A stretch of 64,000 nucleotides of DNA. It comes from Cherax quadricarinatus (lineage: Eukaryota; Arthropoda; Malacostraca; Decapoda; Parastacidae). Location of the stretch: contig NC_091391.1 in the NCBI RefSeq assembly GCF_038502225.1, forward strand, positions 7,444,213-7,508,212. The letters are read 5' to 3'. The position numbers and the translations under genes are program-made. This document shows positions 12,021 through 21,985 of this stretch, in pieces. The stretch's first letter is position 1, and each line of letters opens with the position of its first letter. Below the pieces are notes generated by a model. It ran no database searches and was not told the origin of the DNA. It was given only the letters and a program-made list of their open reading frames with translations.

Positions 12021-12199
12021 CAGTGGTACCTCGGGATACGAACACCTCAAAACTCAAACAATTATGTAAGTGTATTTATGTAAGTGTTTTTATAAGTGTA
12101 TTTTTGGGCGTCAGAAACAGATTAATCTAATTTACATTATTCCTTATGGGAACAAATTTCTTCCGAAACGAAATAAGTTCGTATCCCGAGTTACCACCG
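12021..12199. mobile_element. MITE with CAGTGGTACCTCGGGATACG ends
   Basis: The left end pairs with the right end GTATCCCGAGTTACCACCG (inverted, with mismatches). The interior shares ATTATGTAAGTGTATTTATG with the 203-bp MITE family. A TA target site is not clear on the left. Confidence 0.7.
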
Positions 12200-12378
12200 T
12201 ACAATACGATACAATTTTTATTTCCTTGCAAGTTTACACTGAGATTCTGTAATTAAAATAATGAGTTGCATTGCAAAGACAGCTTAATATGCTGGACTAG
12301 AGACAAGCGAGGGTGGAGAGTACAGTTCTGTCCCCACCCATGGTATTGTTTTTTTAACGTTGATAATATATAATAATA

Positions 12379-12581
12379 CAGTGGACCCCCGCATAACGAT
12401 CACCTCCGAATGCGACCAATTATGTAAGTGTATTTATGTAAGTGCGTTTGTACGTGTATGTTTGGGGGTCTGAAATGGACTAATCTACTTCACAATATTC
12501 CTTATGGGAACAAATTCGGTCAGTACTGGCACCTGAACATACTACTGGAGTGAAAAAATATTGTTAACCGGGGGTCCACTG
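12379..12581 (-). mobile_element. 203-bp Tigger-type MITE, inverted copy
   Basis: TA at 12377-12378 and 12582-12583 flanks the element. It begins CAGTGGACCCCCGCATAACG and ends GTTAACCGGGGGTCCACTG, the reverse orientation of 7833-8035. It lies directly beside the end of the expanded SINE at 12584. Confidence 0.9.
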
Positions 12582-12596
12582 TATCTTTATTTCTAC

Positions 12597-13943
12597 CAGT
12601 ACATGTACAAGGTATACAAGTACATGTGCAAGGTATACAAGAACATGTGCAAGGTATACAATTACATGTACAAGGTATACAATTACATGTACAAGGTATA
12701 CAAGTACATGTGCAAGGTATACAAGAACATGTGCAAGGTATACAGTTACATGTACAAGGTATACAAGTACATGTGCAAGGTATACAAGTACATGTACAAG
12801 GTATACAAGTACATGTGCAAGGTATACAAGAACATGTGCAAGGTATACAAGAACATGTGCAAGGTATACAATTACATGTACAAGGTATACAAGTATATGT
12901 ACAAGTTATACAAGAACATGTGCAAGGTATACAAGAACATGTGCAAGGTATACAATTACATGTACAAGGTATACAAGTACATGTGCAAGGTATACAAGTA
13001 CATGTACAAGGTATACAAGTACATGTACAAGGTATACAAGTACATGTGCAAGGTATACAAGAACATGTGCAAGGTATACAATTACATGTACAAGGTATAC
13101 AAGTATATGTACAAGGTATACAAGTACATGTACAAGGTATACAAGTACATGTACAAGGTATACAAGTACATGTACAAGGTACACAATTACATGTACAAGG
13201 TATACAAGTATATGTACAAGGTATACAAGTACATGTACAAGGTATACAAGTACATGTACAAGGTATACAAGTACATGTACAAGGTATACAAGTATATGTA
13301 CAAGGTATACAAGTACATGTACAAGGTATACAAGTACATGTACAAGGTATACAATTACATGTACAAGGTATACAAGTATATGTACAAGGTATACAAGTAC
13401 ATGTACAAGGTATACAAGTACATGTACAAGGTACACAATTACATGTACAAGGTATACAAGTATATGTACAAGGTATACAAGTACATGTACAAGGTATACA
13501 AGTACATGTACAAGGCATACAAGTACATGTACAAGGTATACAAGTACATGTACAAGGTATACAAGTATATGTACAAGGTATACAAGTACATGTACAAGGT
13601 ATACAAGTACATGTACAAGGTATACAAGTACATGTACAAGGTATACAAGTACATGTACAAGGTATACAAGTACATGTACAAGGTATACAAGAACATGTAC
13701 AAGGTATACAAGTACATGTACAGGGTATACAAGTACATGTACAAGGTATACAAGTACATGTACAAGGTATACAAGTACATGTACAAGGTATACAAGAACA
13801 TGTACAAGGTATACAAGTACATGTACAAGGTATACAAGTACATGTACAAGGTATACAAGTACATGTACAAGGTATACAAGTACATGTACAAGGTATACAA
13901 GTACATGTACAAGGTATACAAGTACATGTACAAGGTATACAAG
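12597..13943. repeat. 21-bp satellite, left block before Tigger
   Basis: The unit reads ACAAGGTATACAAGTACATG plus one base, about 64 copies. Common variants are GTGCAAGG for GTACAAGG, AGAACATG and ATTACATG, which cluster in the left half. Each unit holds the 10-bp palindrome GTACATGTAC. The 21-bp period keeps several frames open (up to 468 residues of KVYKYMY type), which are not genes. Confidence 0.97.
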
Positions 13944-13945
13944 TA

Positions 13946-16229
13946 CAGTGGTCCTCGCTTTTCGTAGTTCTCGGAAATCATAGGGGTATTTTCGTATAAA
14001 CATGGACTTGCTTTTCATAGGTTGACTCGCGAGTAGTAGTTCGTCCGGGGCGCGTACCCACAGCGTGAGCCGCGGCGGCAGCCAATCTGGCATTGTTTAC
14101 CAGTGACCGAAGGTCCCCTCACGTGCTCCAGCAAAATATTTCATAATATTCCATTTATTTTAGTGCTTGCAAGTACTAAATAAGCTACCATGGCTCCAAA
14201 GAAAGCTCCTAGTGCCAAGCCTGTGGTAAAGAAGGTGAGAAATACGATTGAATTTAAGAAAACCATCATTGAACAATATGAAAGTGGTACAAGTGTGGCC
14301 GAACTGGCCAGGATGTATAAGAAACCCTACACAACCATATGTTCCATAGTGGCCAAGAAAAAGGAAATCAAGGATGCTGTTGTTGCAAAGGGGGTAACTA
14401 TGCTGACAAAAATGAGATCACCAGTACTCGAAGAGGTTGAGAAGTTATTATTGGTGTGGCTAAATGAGAAACAATTAGCAGGCGATACTCTTATGACTTC
14501 GATTATTTGTGAAAAGGCTAGGCAGTTGCACAACAATCTGGTAAAGAAATTGCCTGCAAATAGTGGTGATGTGAGTGAATTTAAGACCAGGAAAGGTTGG
14601 TTTGAGAGATTTAAGAACCGTACTGGCATACACAGTGTGGTAAGGCTGCCAGTTCGGACCACAAGGCGGCTGAAAAATATGTGCATGAATTCCAGGAGTA
14701 CATAGAGGCTGAAGGACTGAAACCTGAACAAGTGTTCAATTGTGACGAAAGAGGCCTCTTTTGGAAGAAAATGCCAAAGAGGACCTTCATTACACAGGAG
14801 GAAAAGGCAATGCCAGGACACAAGCCTATGAAAGACAGGCTGATGCTAATGTTCTGTGCTAATGCTAGTGGGGATTTCAAAGTGAAGCCATTACTAGTGT
14901 ACCATTCTGAAAATCCCAGAGTGTTCAGGAAAAACAATGTTATGAAGAGTAAATTGTGTGTGTTTTGGAAATCTAATAGTAAGGCATGGGTCACGAGGGA
15001 AATTTTCGTCGAGTGGTTCAATGAAGTGTTTGGCCCTAGTGTGAAGGAGTATCTCCTGGAAAAGAAATTGGATCTCAAGTGCCTGATAGTAATGGACAAT
15101 GCACCTGCTCATCCTCCAAACTTGGATGACCTAATTTTCGAGGAGTTTGGGTTCATCACTGTAAAGTTCTTGCCTCCGAATACCACTCCTCTCCTCCAGC
15201 CCATGGACCAGCAGGTCATTGCAAACTTTAAAAAACTCTACACCAAAGCAATGTTTCACAGATGCTTGACTGTGACCACAGACACTCACTTGACCCTAAG
15301 GGAATTTTGGAGAGAACACTTCAGCATCCTCCATTGCATAACCCTTATAAGTATAGCTTGGGAGGGAGTGACTACCAGGACTTTGAACTCTGCCTGGAGA
15401 AAATTGTGGCCAGATTGTGTCGACAAGAGGGATTTTGAAGGGTTTGGGACTGATCCTGATGAGCCTATGTCTGTTGTAAAATCAATTGTGGCACTGGGGA
15501 GTTCCATGGGGTTGGATGTGAGTTTGGAGGATGTGGAAGAATTGGTGGAAGACCACAACGAAGAGCTCACCACTGAGGAGCTGCAAGAGCTTCATCAGGA
15601 ACAGCAACAGATTGCAGCTCAGAATCTTGCTGCAGAGGAGGAGGAAGAGAGATGGAAGAAGGTGCCTTCTTCAGAAATTAAAGAGATTTTTGCTATGTGG
15701 GGTAAGATGGAAAGCTTTATGGAGAAACATCACCCTGACAAGATTGTTCCAAGCCATGTTGGCAACATGTACAGTGACAAAGTCTTGGCCCATTTTAGGG
15801 AAGTTTTAAAGAGACGCCAGAAACAGAGCTCTCTGGACAGTTATTTTGCGAGACAGGACTCCAATGACTCTCAAGGTGGTCCTAGTGGCATTAAGAAACA
15901 GAGAAGAGAAGCAACCCCAGAAAAGCAATTGGTACCTGAGGTGTTGCTGGAAGGGGATTTCCCTTCCAAACTATAAACAATCCAATCTGTTTCCTCCTCC
16001 AGTCTTCCATACACCAAGAAGAATCTCATTCATCATTTCCCATTGTATTGTTTATGTACTACATGTATATTTCAAGTAAAAAAATTTTTGTTTTAATACT
16101 TCTGGGTGTCAGGAACGGATTAATTGTATTTACATTATTTCTTATGGGGAAAATTGATTCGCAAATCGTAGATTTCGTTAATAGTAGCAACTCCAGGAAC
16201 AGATTAACTACGAAAAAGAGGGACCACTG
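13946..16229 (+). mobile_element. Near full-length Tigger (pogo superfamily) DNA transposon
   Basis: TA at 13944-13945 and 16230-16231 is the duplicated target. The ends are CAGTGGTCCTCGCTTTTCGT on the left and ACGAAAAAGAGGGACCACTG on the right, imperfect inverted repeats of about 22 bp. The 2,284-bp length suits an autonomous Tigger. It sits inside the 21-bp array, having landed in the TA of the GTACATGTAC motif. The transposase frame is broken once. Confidence 0.95.
14190..15976 (+). pseudogene. Tigger transposase, TIGD1-like, one frameshift
   Basis: The first frame (from Met at 14190) carries an N-terminal psq-type helix-turn-helix (about residues 15-60, EFKKTIIEQYESGTSVAELA) and a CENP-B-type DNA-binding domain (about 75-150, ending KNRTGIHSVV). 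Near 14640-14645 the frame shifts by a small loss not divisible by three. The second frame runs from 14645 to the stop at 15976 and holds the DDE-family core: Asp at 14744-14746 (CDERGLFWKK), 15095-15097 (VMDNAPAH) and 15206-15208 (LQPMDQQVI), a DDD triad. The two frames total about 590 codons, close to human TIGD1. The enzyme would cut and paste at TA. With this shift it is presumably inactive, although only one lesion is evident, so the insertion seems young. Confidence 0.93.
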
Positions 16230-16231
16230 TA

Positions 16232-16584
16232 CATGTACAGGGTATACAAGTACATGTACAAGGTATACAAGTACATGTACAAGGTATACAAGTACATGTA
16301 CAATGTATACAAGTACATGTACAATGTATACAAGTACATGTACAAGGTATACAAGTACATGTACAAGGTATACAAGTACATGTACAAGGTATACAAGTAC
16401 ATGTACAAGGTATACAAGTACATGTACAAGATAAACAAGTACATGTACAAGGTATACAAGTACATGTACAGGGTATACAAGTACATGTACAAGGTATACA
16501 AGTACATGTACAGGGTATACAAGTACATGTACAGGGTATACAAGTACATGTACAAGGTATACAAGTACATGTACAAGGTATACA
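16232..16584. repeat. 21-bp satellite, right block after Tigger
   Basis: Same unit and phase as 12597-13943, continuing after the duplicated TA. About 17 copies, more uniform than the far left block. Before the Tigger insertion the array was continuous. Confidence 0.97.
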
Positions 16585-16671
16585 GATCATAGCTGACATC
16601 AGTGACATACTACTATATAGAAAGTCCCTTGTTATGCTGAGCATTTCCCGCAAATTAGGTCAGTTTTGTCC

Positions 16672-17277
16672 CAGGATGCAACCCACACCAGTCCACCCAG
16701 GATGTGACCCACACCAGTCCCCTAACACCCAGGATGTGACCCACACCAGTCCACTAACACCCAGGATGCAACCCACACCAGTCCACTAACACCCAGGATG
16801 CGACCCACACCAGTCCACTAACACCCAGGATACGACCCACACCAGTCCACAAACACCCAGGATGCGACCTACACCAGTCCATAACACCCATGATGCCATC
16901 CACACCAGTCCACTAACACCCGGGATGCGACCCACACCAGTCCCCTAACACCCAGGATGCGACGCACACCAGTCCACTAACACCCAGGATGCAACCCACA
17001 CCAGTCCACTAAAACCCAGGATGCAACCCACACCAGTCCACTAACACCCACGATGTGACCCACACCAGTCCACTAACACCCAGGATGTGACCCACACCAG
17101 TCCACTAACACCCAGGATGTGACCCACACCATTCCACTAACACCCAGGATGCCACCCACACCATTCCACTAACACCCAGGATGCGACCCACACCAGTCCA
17201 CTAACACCCAGGATGTGACCCACACCAGTCCACTAACACCCAGGATGTGACCCACACCAGTCCACTAACACCCAGGT
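16672..17277. repeat. 32-bp array derived from a SINE body
   Basis: About 19 units contain CACCCAGGATGCGACCCACA then CCAGTCCACTAA. In the reverse complement this equals part of the SINE at 24025-24062 (GTGTTAGTGGACTGGTGTGG then GCATCCTGGG). The last unit runs into CACCCAGGTACCCATTTTA, the neighbouring SINE sequence. Confidence 0.9.
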
Positions 17278-17280
17278 ACC

Positions 17281-17997
17281 CATTTTACATACACAACAAT
17301 GATCTAATGTTATACACAATACACAAGATTGTCAATGTGTTTTTAAGCCGAGAACTTACTGTATAACAAAGGTAGAGTTTGTAAGGGTGGCGAGGAGTGC
17401 TAAAGGAAATGTAATCAAAGGTTGTGTAATAAATCTGTTGCCGTCACAGAAATGCTAAGAGGAATTTTACCAAAACATTTCACCCATGGACCAGACTGGC
17501 TGAAGAAGCCTATTCAATAGGTGAAACATCTCAAAATTCATCTGTTTTCAATTGCGTCCTTTTTCCATGATCATTTTTCAAAACTAATCTTTTAATGTGA
17601 CCATAGACAAGGCTGTTATTCCAAAGAAATTAATGCTTCAATTTGCCTTAGTAATGAAGCCTCTCATGTGTAATGTTATTCACATTATATTGTAGAACAA
17701 GTTATATTATTTTTATATTTATTTTTATTGTAATTATGCAAATGCAAATAAATGTTTCCCCAGTGTTTGGTGTTTATTATTATGAAGTCCATAATGAAAA
17801 AATATTTGGCTTGTGAATGTTTATAAATCGTAAGGTTCAATATTTCCTCCAGTAATAATAATAATAATCAATTTATTTCTGCAGTATACAGGTATGTAAT
17901 GTATTACACACAAAAGAAAGCCATTAGCATGCGGTGCATTTTGGACAGACTATATTTAATTCTTTGGTATAAACCTTGGTAATAAATACCGACAAGT
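17281..17997. other. Interval without recognised gene
   Basis: AT-rich. It includes fragments of retroelement-like sequence (TGGCTGAAGAAGCCTATTCA at about 17500) and an (AAT)n stretch at 17860-17875. No coding frame. Confidence 0.5.
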
Positions 17998-18139
17998 TGG
18001 TTTAGAAAGACACGTAAGCAAACACTATAACATATTTATTAGAAAACGTTTCGGTCCTGGGACCTTGATCAAGGTCCCAGGACCGAAACGTTTTCTAATA
18101 AATATGTTATAGTGTTTGCTTACGTGTCTTTCTAAACCA
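17998..18139. repeat. Perfect 142-bp palindrome, no spacer
   Basis: Two 71-bp arms meet at 18068/18069 inside CCTTGATCAAGG. I compared the whole left arm with the reverse complement of the right arm and found no mismatch. Symmetry ends at 17997/18140. The arms carry AACGTTTCGGTCCTGGGACC. An assembly inversion artefact is possible. Confidence 0.95.
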
Positions 18140-18185
18140 CTTAATTCTTTAAATATCTGGACCTCGTTTGGGGCCCACATCTGGA

Positions 18186-18315
18186 AGGTTTGCAAACCTG
18201 CTCAGGATGCGTGAAATTGTTGATCTTGCCTCCAATGACCTGGTCACAGACCGGGCCGCGGGGGCGTTGACCCCCGAAACTCTCTCCAGGTAAACTCCAG
18301 GTAAACTCATCCTCA
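18186..18315 (+). repeat. SINE-like fragment (GACCTGGTCACAGACCGG)
   Basis: Contains GACCTGGTCACAGACCGGGC, GGGGGCGTTGACCCCCGAAA and a doubled CTCCAGGTAAA. A related phrase lies at 19505-19535 (GTTGACCCCCTGAAACCCTC). I recall this as a decapod SINE piece; not searched. Confidence 0.5.
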
Positions 18316-18717
18316 AGTAACCAGAGAGTCTTAACTCCCTCCCAAGAGCAGTGAGGAGTTGAGATGTGATGCGGTGCTATTCTCGACTTGGGAGATGATG
18401 GTTTTCAGCCATTCTCGGTCACTTGTAAGTACAAATAACGAATATTTGAATTCGCTTTCAAAAACAAATACGGTGCTTCTCGACTTACGATGGGGTTACA
18501 TTCCGACAAACCCATTGTTAGTTGAATATTAAATTTTTTCAACAATCTGGCTGTGTCCCACCAAGGCTGTGTGATCTTTTTAAAGTTAGTAATTTATACA
18601 GTAGAAGGGGTTACTAGCTCCTTGTTCCCACTCAATATTAATATGATATGCTAGATAAATAACTACTGTCACTAAATAAGTAAATAAACAAATAACTGAT
18701 AAATGAGACACTTTTGC
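18316..18717. other. Interval with a possible MITE fragment
   Basis: GTGCTTCTCGACTTACGATG at about 18472 resembles one end of a TA-inserting MITE family, but no matching other end was found. Otherwise unremarkable. Confidence 0.3.
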
Positions 18718-18856
18718 AACTTTTGGGTCTCTTTATTCTGGAAACATTCTCCCACACAGTGGCTTCTTAAGTCCAATGCAGAAAAAGGTGGAACAAGAGG
18801 AGGAGTTTGAGGTAATCAGTCCCTCAGCCTTGAGTCGATGTACTTAGTCCATCAGT
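18718..18856 (+). repeat. Dispersed repeat, GTGGCTTCTTAAGTCC copy
   Basis: Same family as 7165-7310: GTCTCTTTATTCTGGAAACA, then CAGTGGCTTCTTAAGTCC, GAGGAGGAG and GAGGTAATCAGTCCCTCAGC. Confidence 0.7.
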
Positions 18857-18976
18857 AATAATAATAATAATATTAAATATAATTATAATAATAATATTAA
18901 AATAATAATAGTAATAATAATAATAATATTTATGTATGAGTGAGGTGAAAATGTTGAATAATGATGAAAGTATTTT

Positions 18977-19030
18977 CTTTTTGGGTCACCCTGCCTCAGT
19001 GGGAGATGACCAACTTGTTGAAAAAAGAAA
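18977..19030 (-). repeat. Dispersed repeat, CTCCCACTGAGG family, inverted fragment
   Basis: GGGTCACCCTGCCTCAGTGG and GAGATGACCAACTTGTTG form the reverse complement of the start of the family seen at 246 and 5168. Confidence 0.65.
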
Positions 19031-19034
19031 AAAA

Positions 19035-19300
19035 TAATATTTTATTTTGACCTGATGCATATTTGTACAAAGGAATATAATAGTTGAGTGTACATGCCAA
19101 AACCCCCTTGTATGCAGAGCATTTCGGGCAAACTTAAAATTAACTTAAGATTAATTAGGCTATAACAGATTCAATGGTCATTAGGTGAGTTACAGTAAGT
19201 ACAAGAGAATTGAGTATTAATAGGTAATATTATATGGCTTTAATAGGTCAAGTAGAGAAGTTCAGTAGTGTATAATTACAGATTTGAATTTTAGTTTTGA
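19035..19300 (-). mobile_element. CR1-like LINE 3' end fragment
   Basis: It shares CCTTGTATGCAGAGCATTTC and TTAACTTAAGATTAA with the 3' region of the LINE at 39050-39110, in the same orientation. No coding part survives. Confidence 0.6.
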
Positions 19301-19383
19301 CGAAAGTGCAGCATAATCTCAGAGATGGTGTTTATCAGTATATAAGACCCAAATCCGCAAATATCCTGCACTTTTGTCAAGAA

Positions 19384-19510
19384 TGATGAACTGGACACAT
19401 TGACTCAAGGCTGAGGGACTGATTACCTGAAACTCCTCTTATTCTACCTTTTTCTGCATTGGACTGAAGAAGTAACTGTGTGGCAGAATGCTTCCAGAAT
19501 AAAGTTGACC
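19384..19510 (-). repeat. Dispersed repeat, inverted GACTTAAGAAGCC family copy
   Basis: Reverse complement of the 18718-18856 family: GGCTGAGGGACTGATTACCT, then CTGCATTGGACTGAAGAAGT and CTTCCAGAATAAAG. It forms a 500-bp-spaced inverted pair with that copy. Confidence 0.7.
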
Positions 19511-19708
19511 CCCTGAAACCCTCTCTAGGTACAGGTACACACCAGAAATATTGGTTTTGTAAACCATATATATACAAATAACTACTGTAACTAAGTACTG
19601 TACCAGTATTGAAAAGTAAATACAGTGGACCCCCGGTTAACGATATTTTTTCATTCCAGAAGTATGTTCAGGTGCCAGTACTGACCGAATTTGTTCCCAT
19701 AAGGAATA

Positions 19709-20684
19709 CAGTGGACCCCCGGTTAACGATTTTAATCCGTGCAAGAGGGCTCATCGTTATGCGAAATAATCGTTATGCGAATTAATTTTCCCCATAAGAA
19801 ATAATGGAAATAAAATTAATCCGTGCAAGACGCCCAAAAGTATGAAAAAAAATTTTTTTTACCACATGAAATGTTAATTTTAATACACACAAACTGAAAA
19901 AGGCATGCACAATTACATGACACTTACTTTTATTGAAGATCTGGTGATGATTGATGGGATGGGAGGAGGGGAGAGCATTATCTTCTTACTGTTTAGAAGG
20001 GGAATCCCCTTCCATTAGGACTTGAGGTAGCAAGTCCTTTTCTGGGGTTACTTCCCTTCTTCTTTTAATGCCACTAGGACCAGCTTCAGAGTCACTGGAC
20101 CTCTGTCGCACAACAAATCTGTCCATAGAGCTCTGTACCTCCCGTTTCTTCAAGACTTTCCTAAAATGGGCCATAACATTGTCATTGAAATAGTCACAAG
20201 CACGGCTTGCAACAGCTGTGTCAGGGTGATTTTCATCTATAAAGGTTTGCAGTTCAAACCACTCTGCACACATTTCCTTAATCTTTGAAGTAGGCACAAT
20301 GGATTCCACAACTGGCATAGGCTTCTCAGGGTTAGCCCCAAACCCTTCAAAATCTTTCTTAATTTCCATACTAATTCTCACCCTTTTTACCACAGGGTTG
20401 GCACTAGAAGCTTTCTTGGGGCCCATGGTCACTTATTTTCCAGAAACACCACCGAAAACACTGTAATAATACGAAATATTCCGAGTGTATGCTTGGATGT
20501 TACCGCGGAGGCTGGCTGGTAAACAATGGGACGGCCGGCACATGTGAGGGCACATTGGACGCGTCTCGGACGAAAATCGGTATGCGGGTTTTTAATCGGT
20601 ATGCGGGGCAAAAATTTTGCGATAAAAGTAATCGTTATGCGGAAAAATCGCTATGCGATGCCATCGTTATGCGGGGGTCCACTG
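19709..20684 (-). mobile_element. 976-bp internally deleted Tigger element
   Basis: It starts CAGTGGACCCCCGGTTAACG and ends ATGCGGGGGTCCACTG, flanked by TA at 19707-19708 and 20685-20686. It landed in the TA of AAGGAATATTGTG in the host MITE. The terminal repeats are the same type as the MITE's, so one transposase probably served both. Confidence 0.95.
19986..20426 (-). CDS. Internally deleted, still open Tigger transposase frame
   Basis: The minus-strand frame opens at 20432 (MTMGPKK), but alignment with the full Tigger protein favours the second Met at 20424-20426 (146 residues). Numbering from 20432, residues 1-26 match the basic leader of the 14190 transposase, 27-46 match its DFEGFG region, and 47-148 match its C-terminal tail (SKIKEM to GDSPSKQ). 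Two deletions, both multiples of three, removed the DNA-binding domains and the whole DDD core. The product cannot be a transposase. Survival of the frame may be chance, or the peptide may be made. Expression is unknown. Confidence 0.6.
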   Translation of the reverse strand: MGPKKASSANPVVKRVRISMEIKKDFEGFGANPEKPMPVVESIVPTSKIKEMCAEWFELQTFIDENHPDTAVASRACDYFNDNVMAHFRKVLKKREVQSSMDRFVVRQRSSDSEAGPSGIKRRREVTPEKDLLPQVLMEGDSPSKQ

Positions 20685-20805
20685 TATTGTGAAGTAGATT
20701 AGTCCATTTCAGACCCCCAAACATACACGTACAAACGCACTTACATAAATACACTTACATAATTGGTCGCATTGGGAGGTGATCGTTATGCGGGGGTCCA
20801 CTGTA

Positions 20806-20895
20806 CAGCCTCTTCTCACTTAACATTGTACTCGTTTACTGACGACTTGGACTTACGACGGGCTCTCCGACCAGTACGCATACCTAAATAGGTAC
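20806..20895 (+). mobile_element. TA-inserting element fragment (CAGCCTCT end)
   Basis: CAGCCTCTTCTCACTTAACA, then GACGACTTGGACTTACGACG and CAGTACGCATACCTAAATA follow the MITE's right TA. A second copy at 7747-7830 lies just before the MITE at 7833. The 203-bp MITE thus sits beside this fragment at two loci. Confidence 0.5.
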
Positions 20896-21180
20896 ATACA
20901 AGGGTGTTCATCCCGTCTTGTCATCAGAGGTTTATAGTAGAAACCCCAGTCGTCCTTTAATGTCATATTCTGTGAAAGACAAAATTTCAGTTCTGTGTAG
21001 GAAAACTCCAGAACTTGCTGGAATTATTCAGATATTGTATAAGAGGCATTTATACCAGGGGCAGTGCTGGAATTTCTTAACTGGAAGGCTTGTTAGTATT
21101 ATCATTATTATTCTTTAATTATTATTATTGAGGGGGCTTAGCGCTTCTTTTTTTGATTATAATAATAATAATAATAAGTA
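20896..21180. other. Interval without recognised gene
   Basis: No family recognised. GGGGGCTTAGCGCTTC at about 21131 recurs in related form at 31829. Confidence 0.4.
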
Positions 21181-21465
21181 TTGAGGGGGCTTTGTAGGGC
21201 TAAGGGATTTTTAAGGGGGCATAAGCCCCCAAAGCCCCCCTCTGCACTGCCTGTGATTCATTTATGTTTCAAATTATATTACTTTAAAAAGAGGTTCATG
21301 GAAGTGTTCCATGTCTCTCAGTATGGATTGTTCCAACATCGTCGTCCAGTTGTTCCACCAGGATACATTGCTTGCTGTGTTATTGGGAGCACTAAACTTG
21401 TAGGGGTAATAAAGCATTTGGGAAATGGAGGTACTCAAGTTTCAAAAGTGCATCGAATTCCTTGA
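21181..21465 (+). CDS. Unrecognised 94-residue open frame
   Basis: The second half ([20 protein letters not shown]) has ordinary amino-acid composition, unlike the repeat-driven frames nearby, and ends just before GAATCAAGAGCCCCTCA, a phrase seen in retroelement-like sequence at 8690. I recognise no domain, promoter or splice signal. It could be a piece of a mobile element or chance. A GGGGGCATAAGCCCCC hairpin lies near 21217. Confidence 0.15.
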   Translation: MRGLCRAKGFLRGHKPPKPPSALPVIHLCFKLYYFKKRFMEVFHVSQYGLFQHRRPVVPPGYIACCVIGSTKLVGVIKHLGNGGTQVSKVHRIP

Positions 21466-21505
21466 ATCAAGAGCCCCTCATTGGTATCAAGGAACCTTCC
21501 GAGTG

Positions 21506-21902
<397 letters not shown>

Positions 21903-21927
21903 TTATGGAACATAGAGGGCATGACTA

Positions 21928-21985
21928 GTACCCGGGGTACTGGTACCCGGGGTACTGGTACCCGGGGTACTGGTACCCGCCAGTG
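21928..21985. repeat. 15-bp repeat GTACCCGGGGTACTG
   Basis: About four units next to the TA tract. The unit is self-complementary over GTACCCGGGGTAC with one offset base. Confidence 0.85.

Larger units (their letters stand above)
12584..17280 (-). mobile_element. SINE copy stretched by two internal satellite arrays (locus 1)
   Basis: Read on the minus strand, the order is: SINE body piece amplified as a 32-bp array (17277-16672), a single-copy tail (16671-16585) with GACCTAATTTGCGGGAAATG and CAGCATAACAAGGGACTTTC, a 21-bp array (16584-12597) and a terminal GTAGAAATAAAGAT (12597-12584). The same order recurs at 59146-60855, where a tRNA-like head is still attached. A Tigger transposon later split the 21-bp array. 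That this was once a SINE of a few hundred bp is inference from the order and from recalled decapod SINE sequence. Confidence 0.6.
19623..20803 (+). mobile_element. 203-bp MITE interrupted by a nested Tigger derivative
   Basis: TA lies at 19621-19622 and 20804-20805. The outer sequence matches 7833-8035. Removing the insert 19709-20684 and one TA copy leaves exactly 203 bp. The MITE is therefore older than the inserted element. Confidence 0.95.

Noticed and set aside
12520..14093. Repeat proteins of KVYKYMY, VQGIQVH or CTCIPCT type
   Set aside because: A 21-bp period without stops opens most frames at once. The sequence is non-coding satellite.
12597..16584. Centromere with CENP-B-like protein from the neighbouring Tigger
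   Set aside because: The transposase is a pogo-family mobile-element enzyme inserted by chance into TA. I saw no CENP-B-box match in the 21-bp unit.
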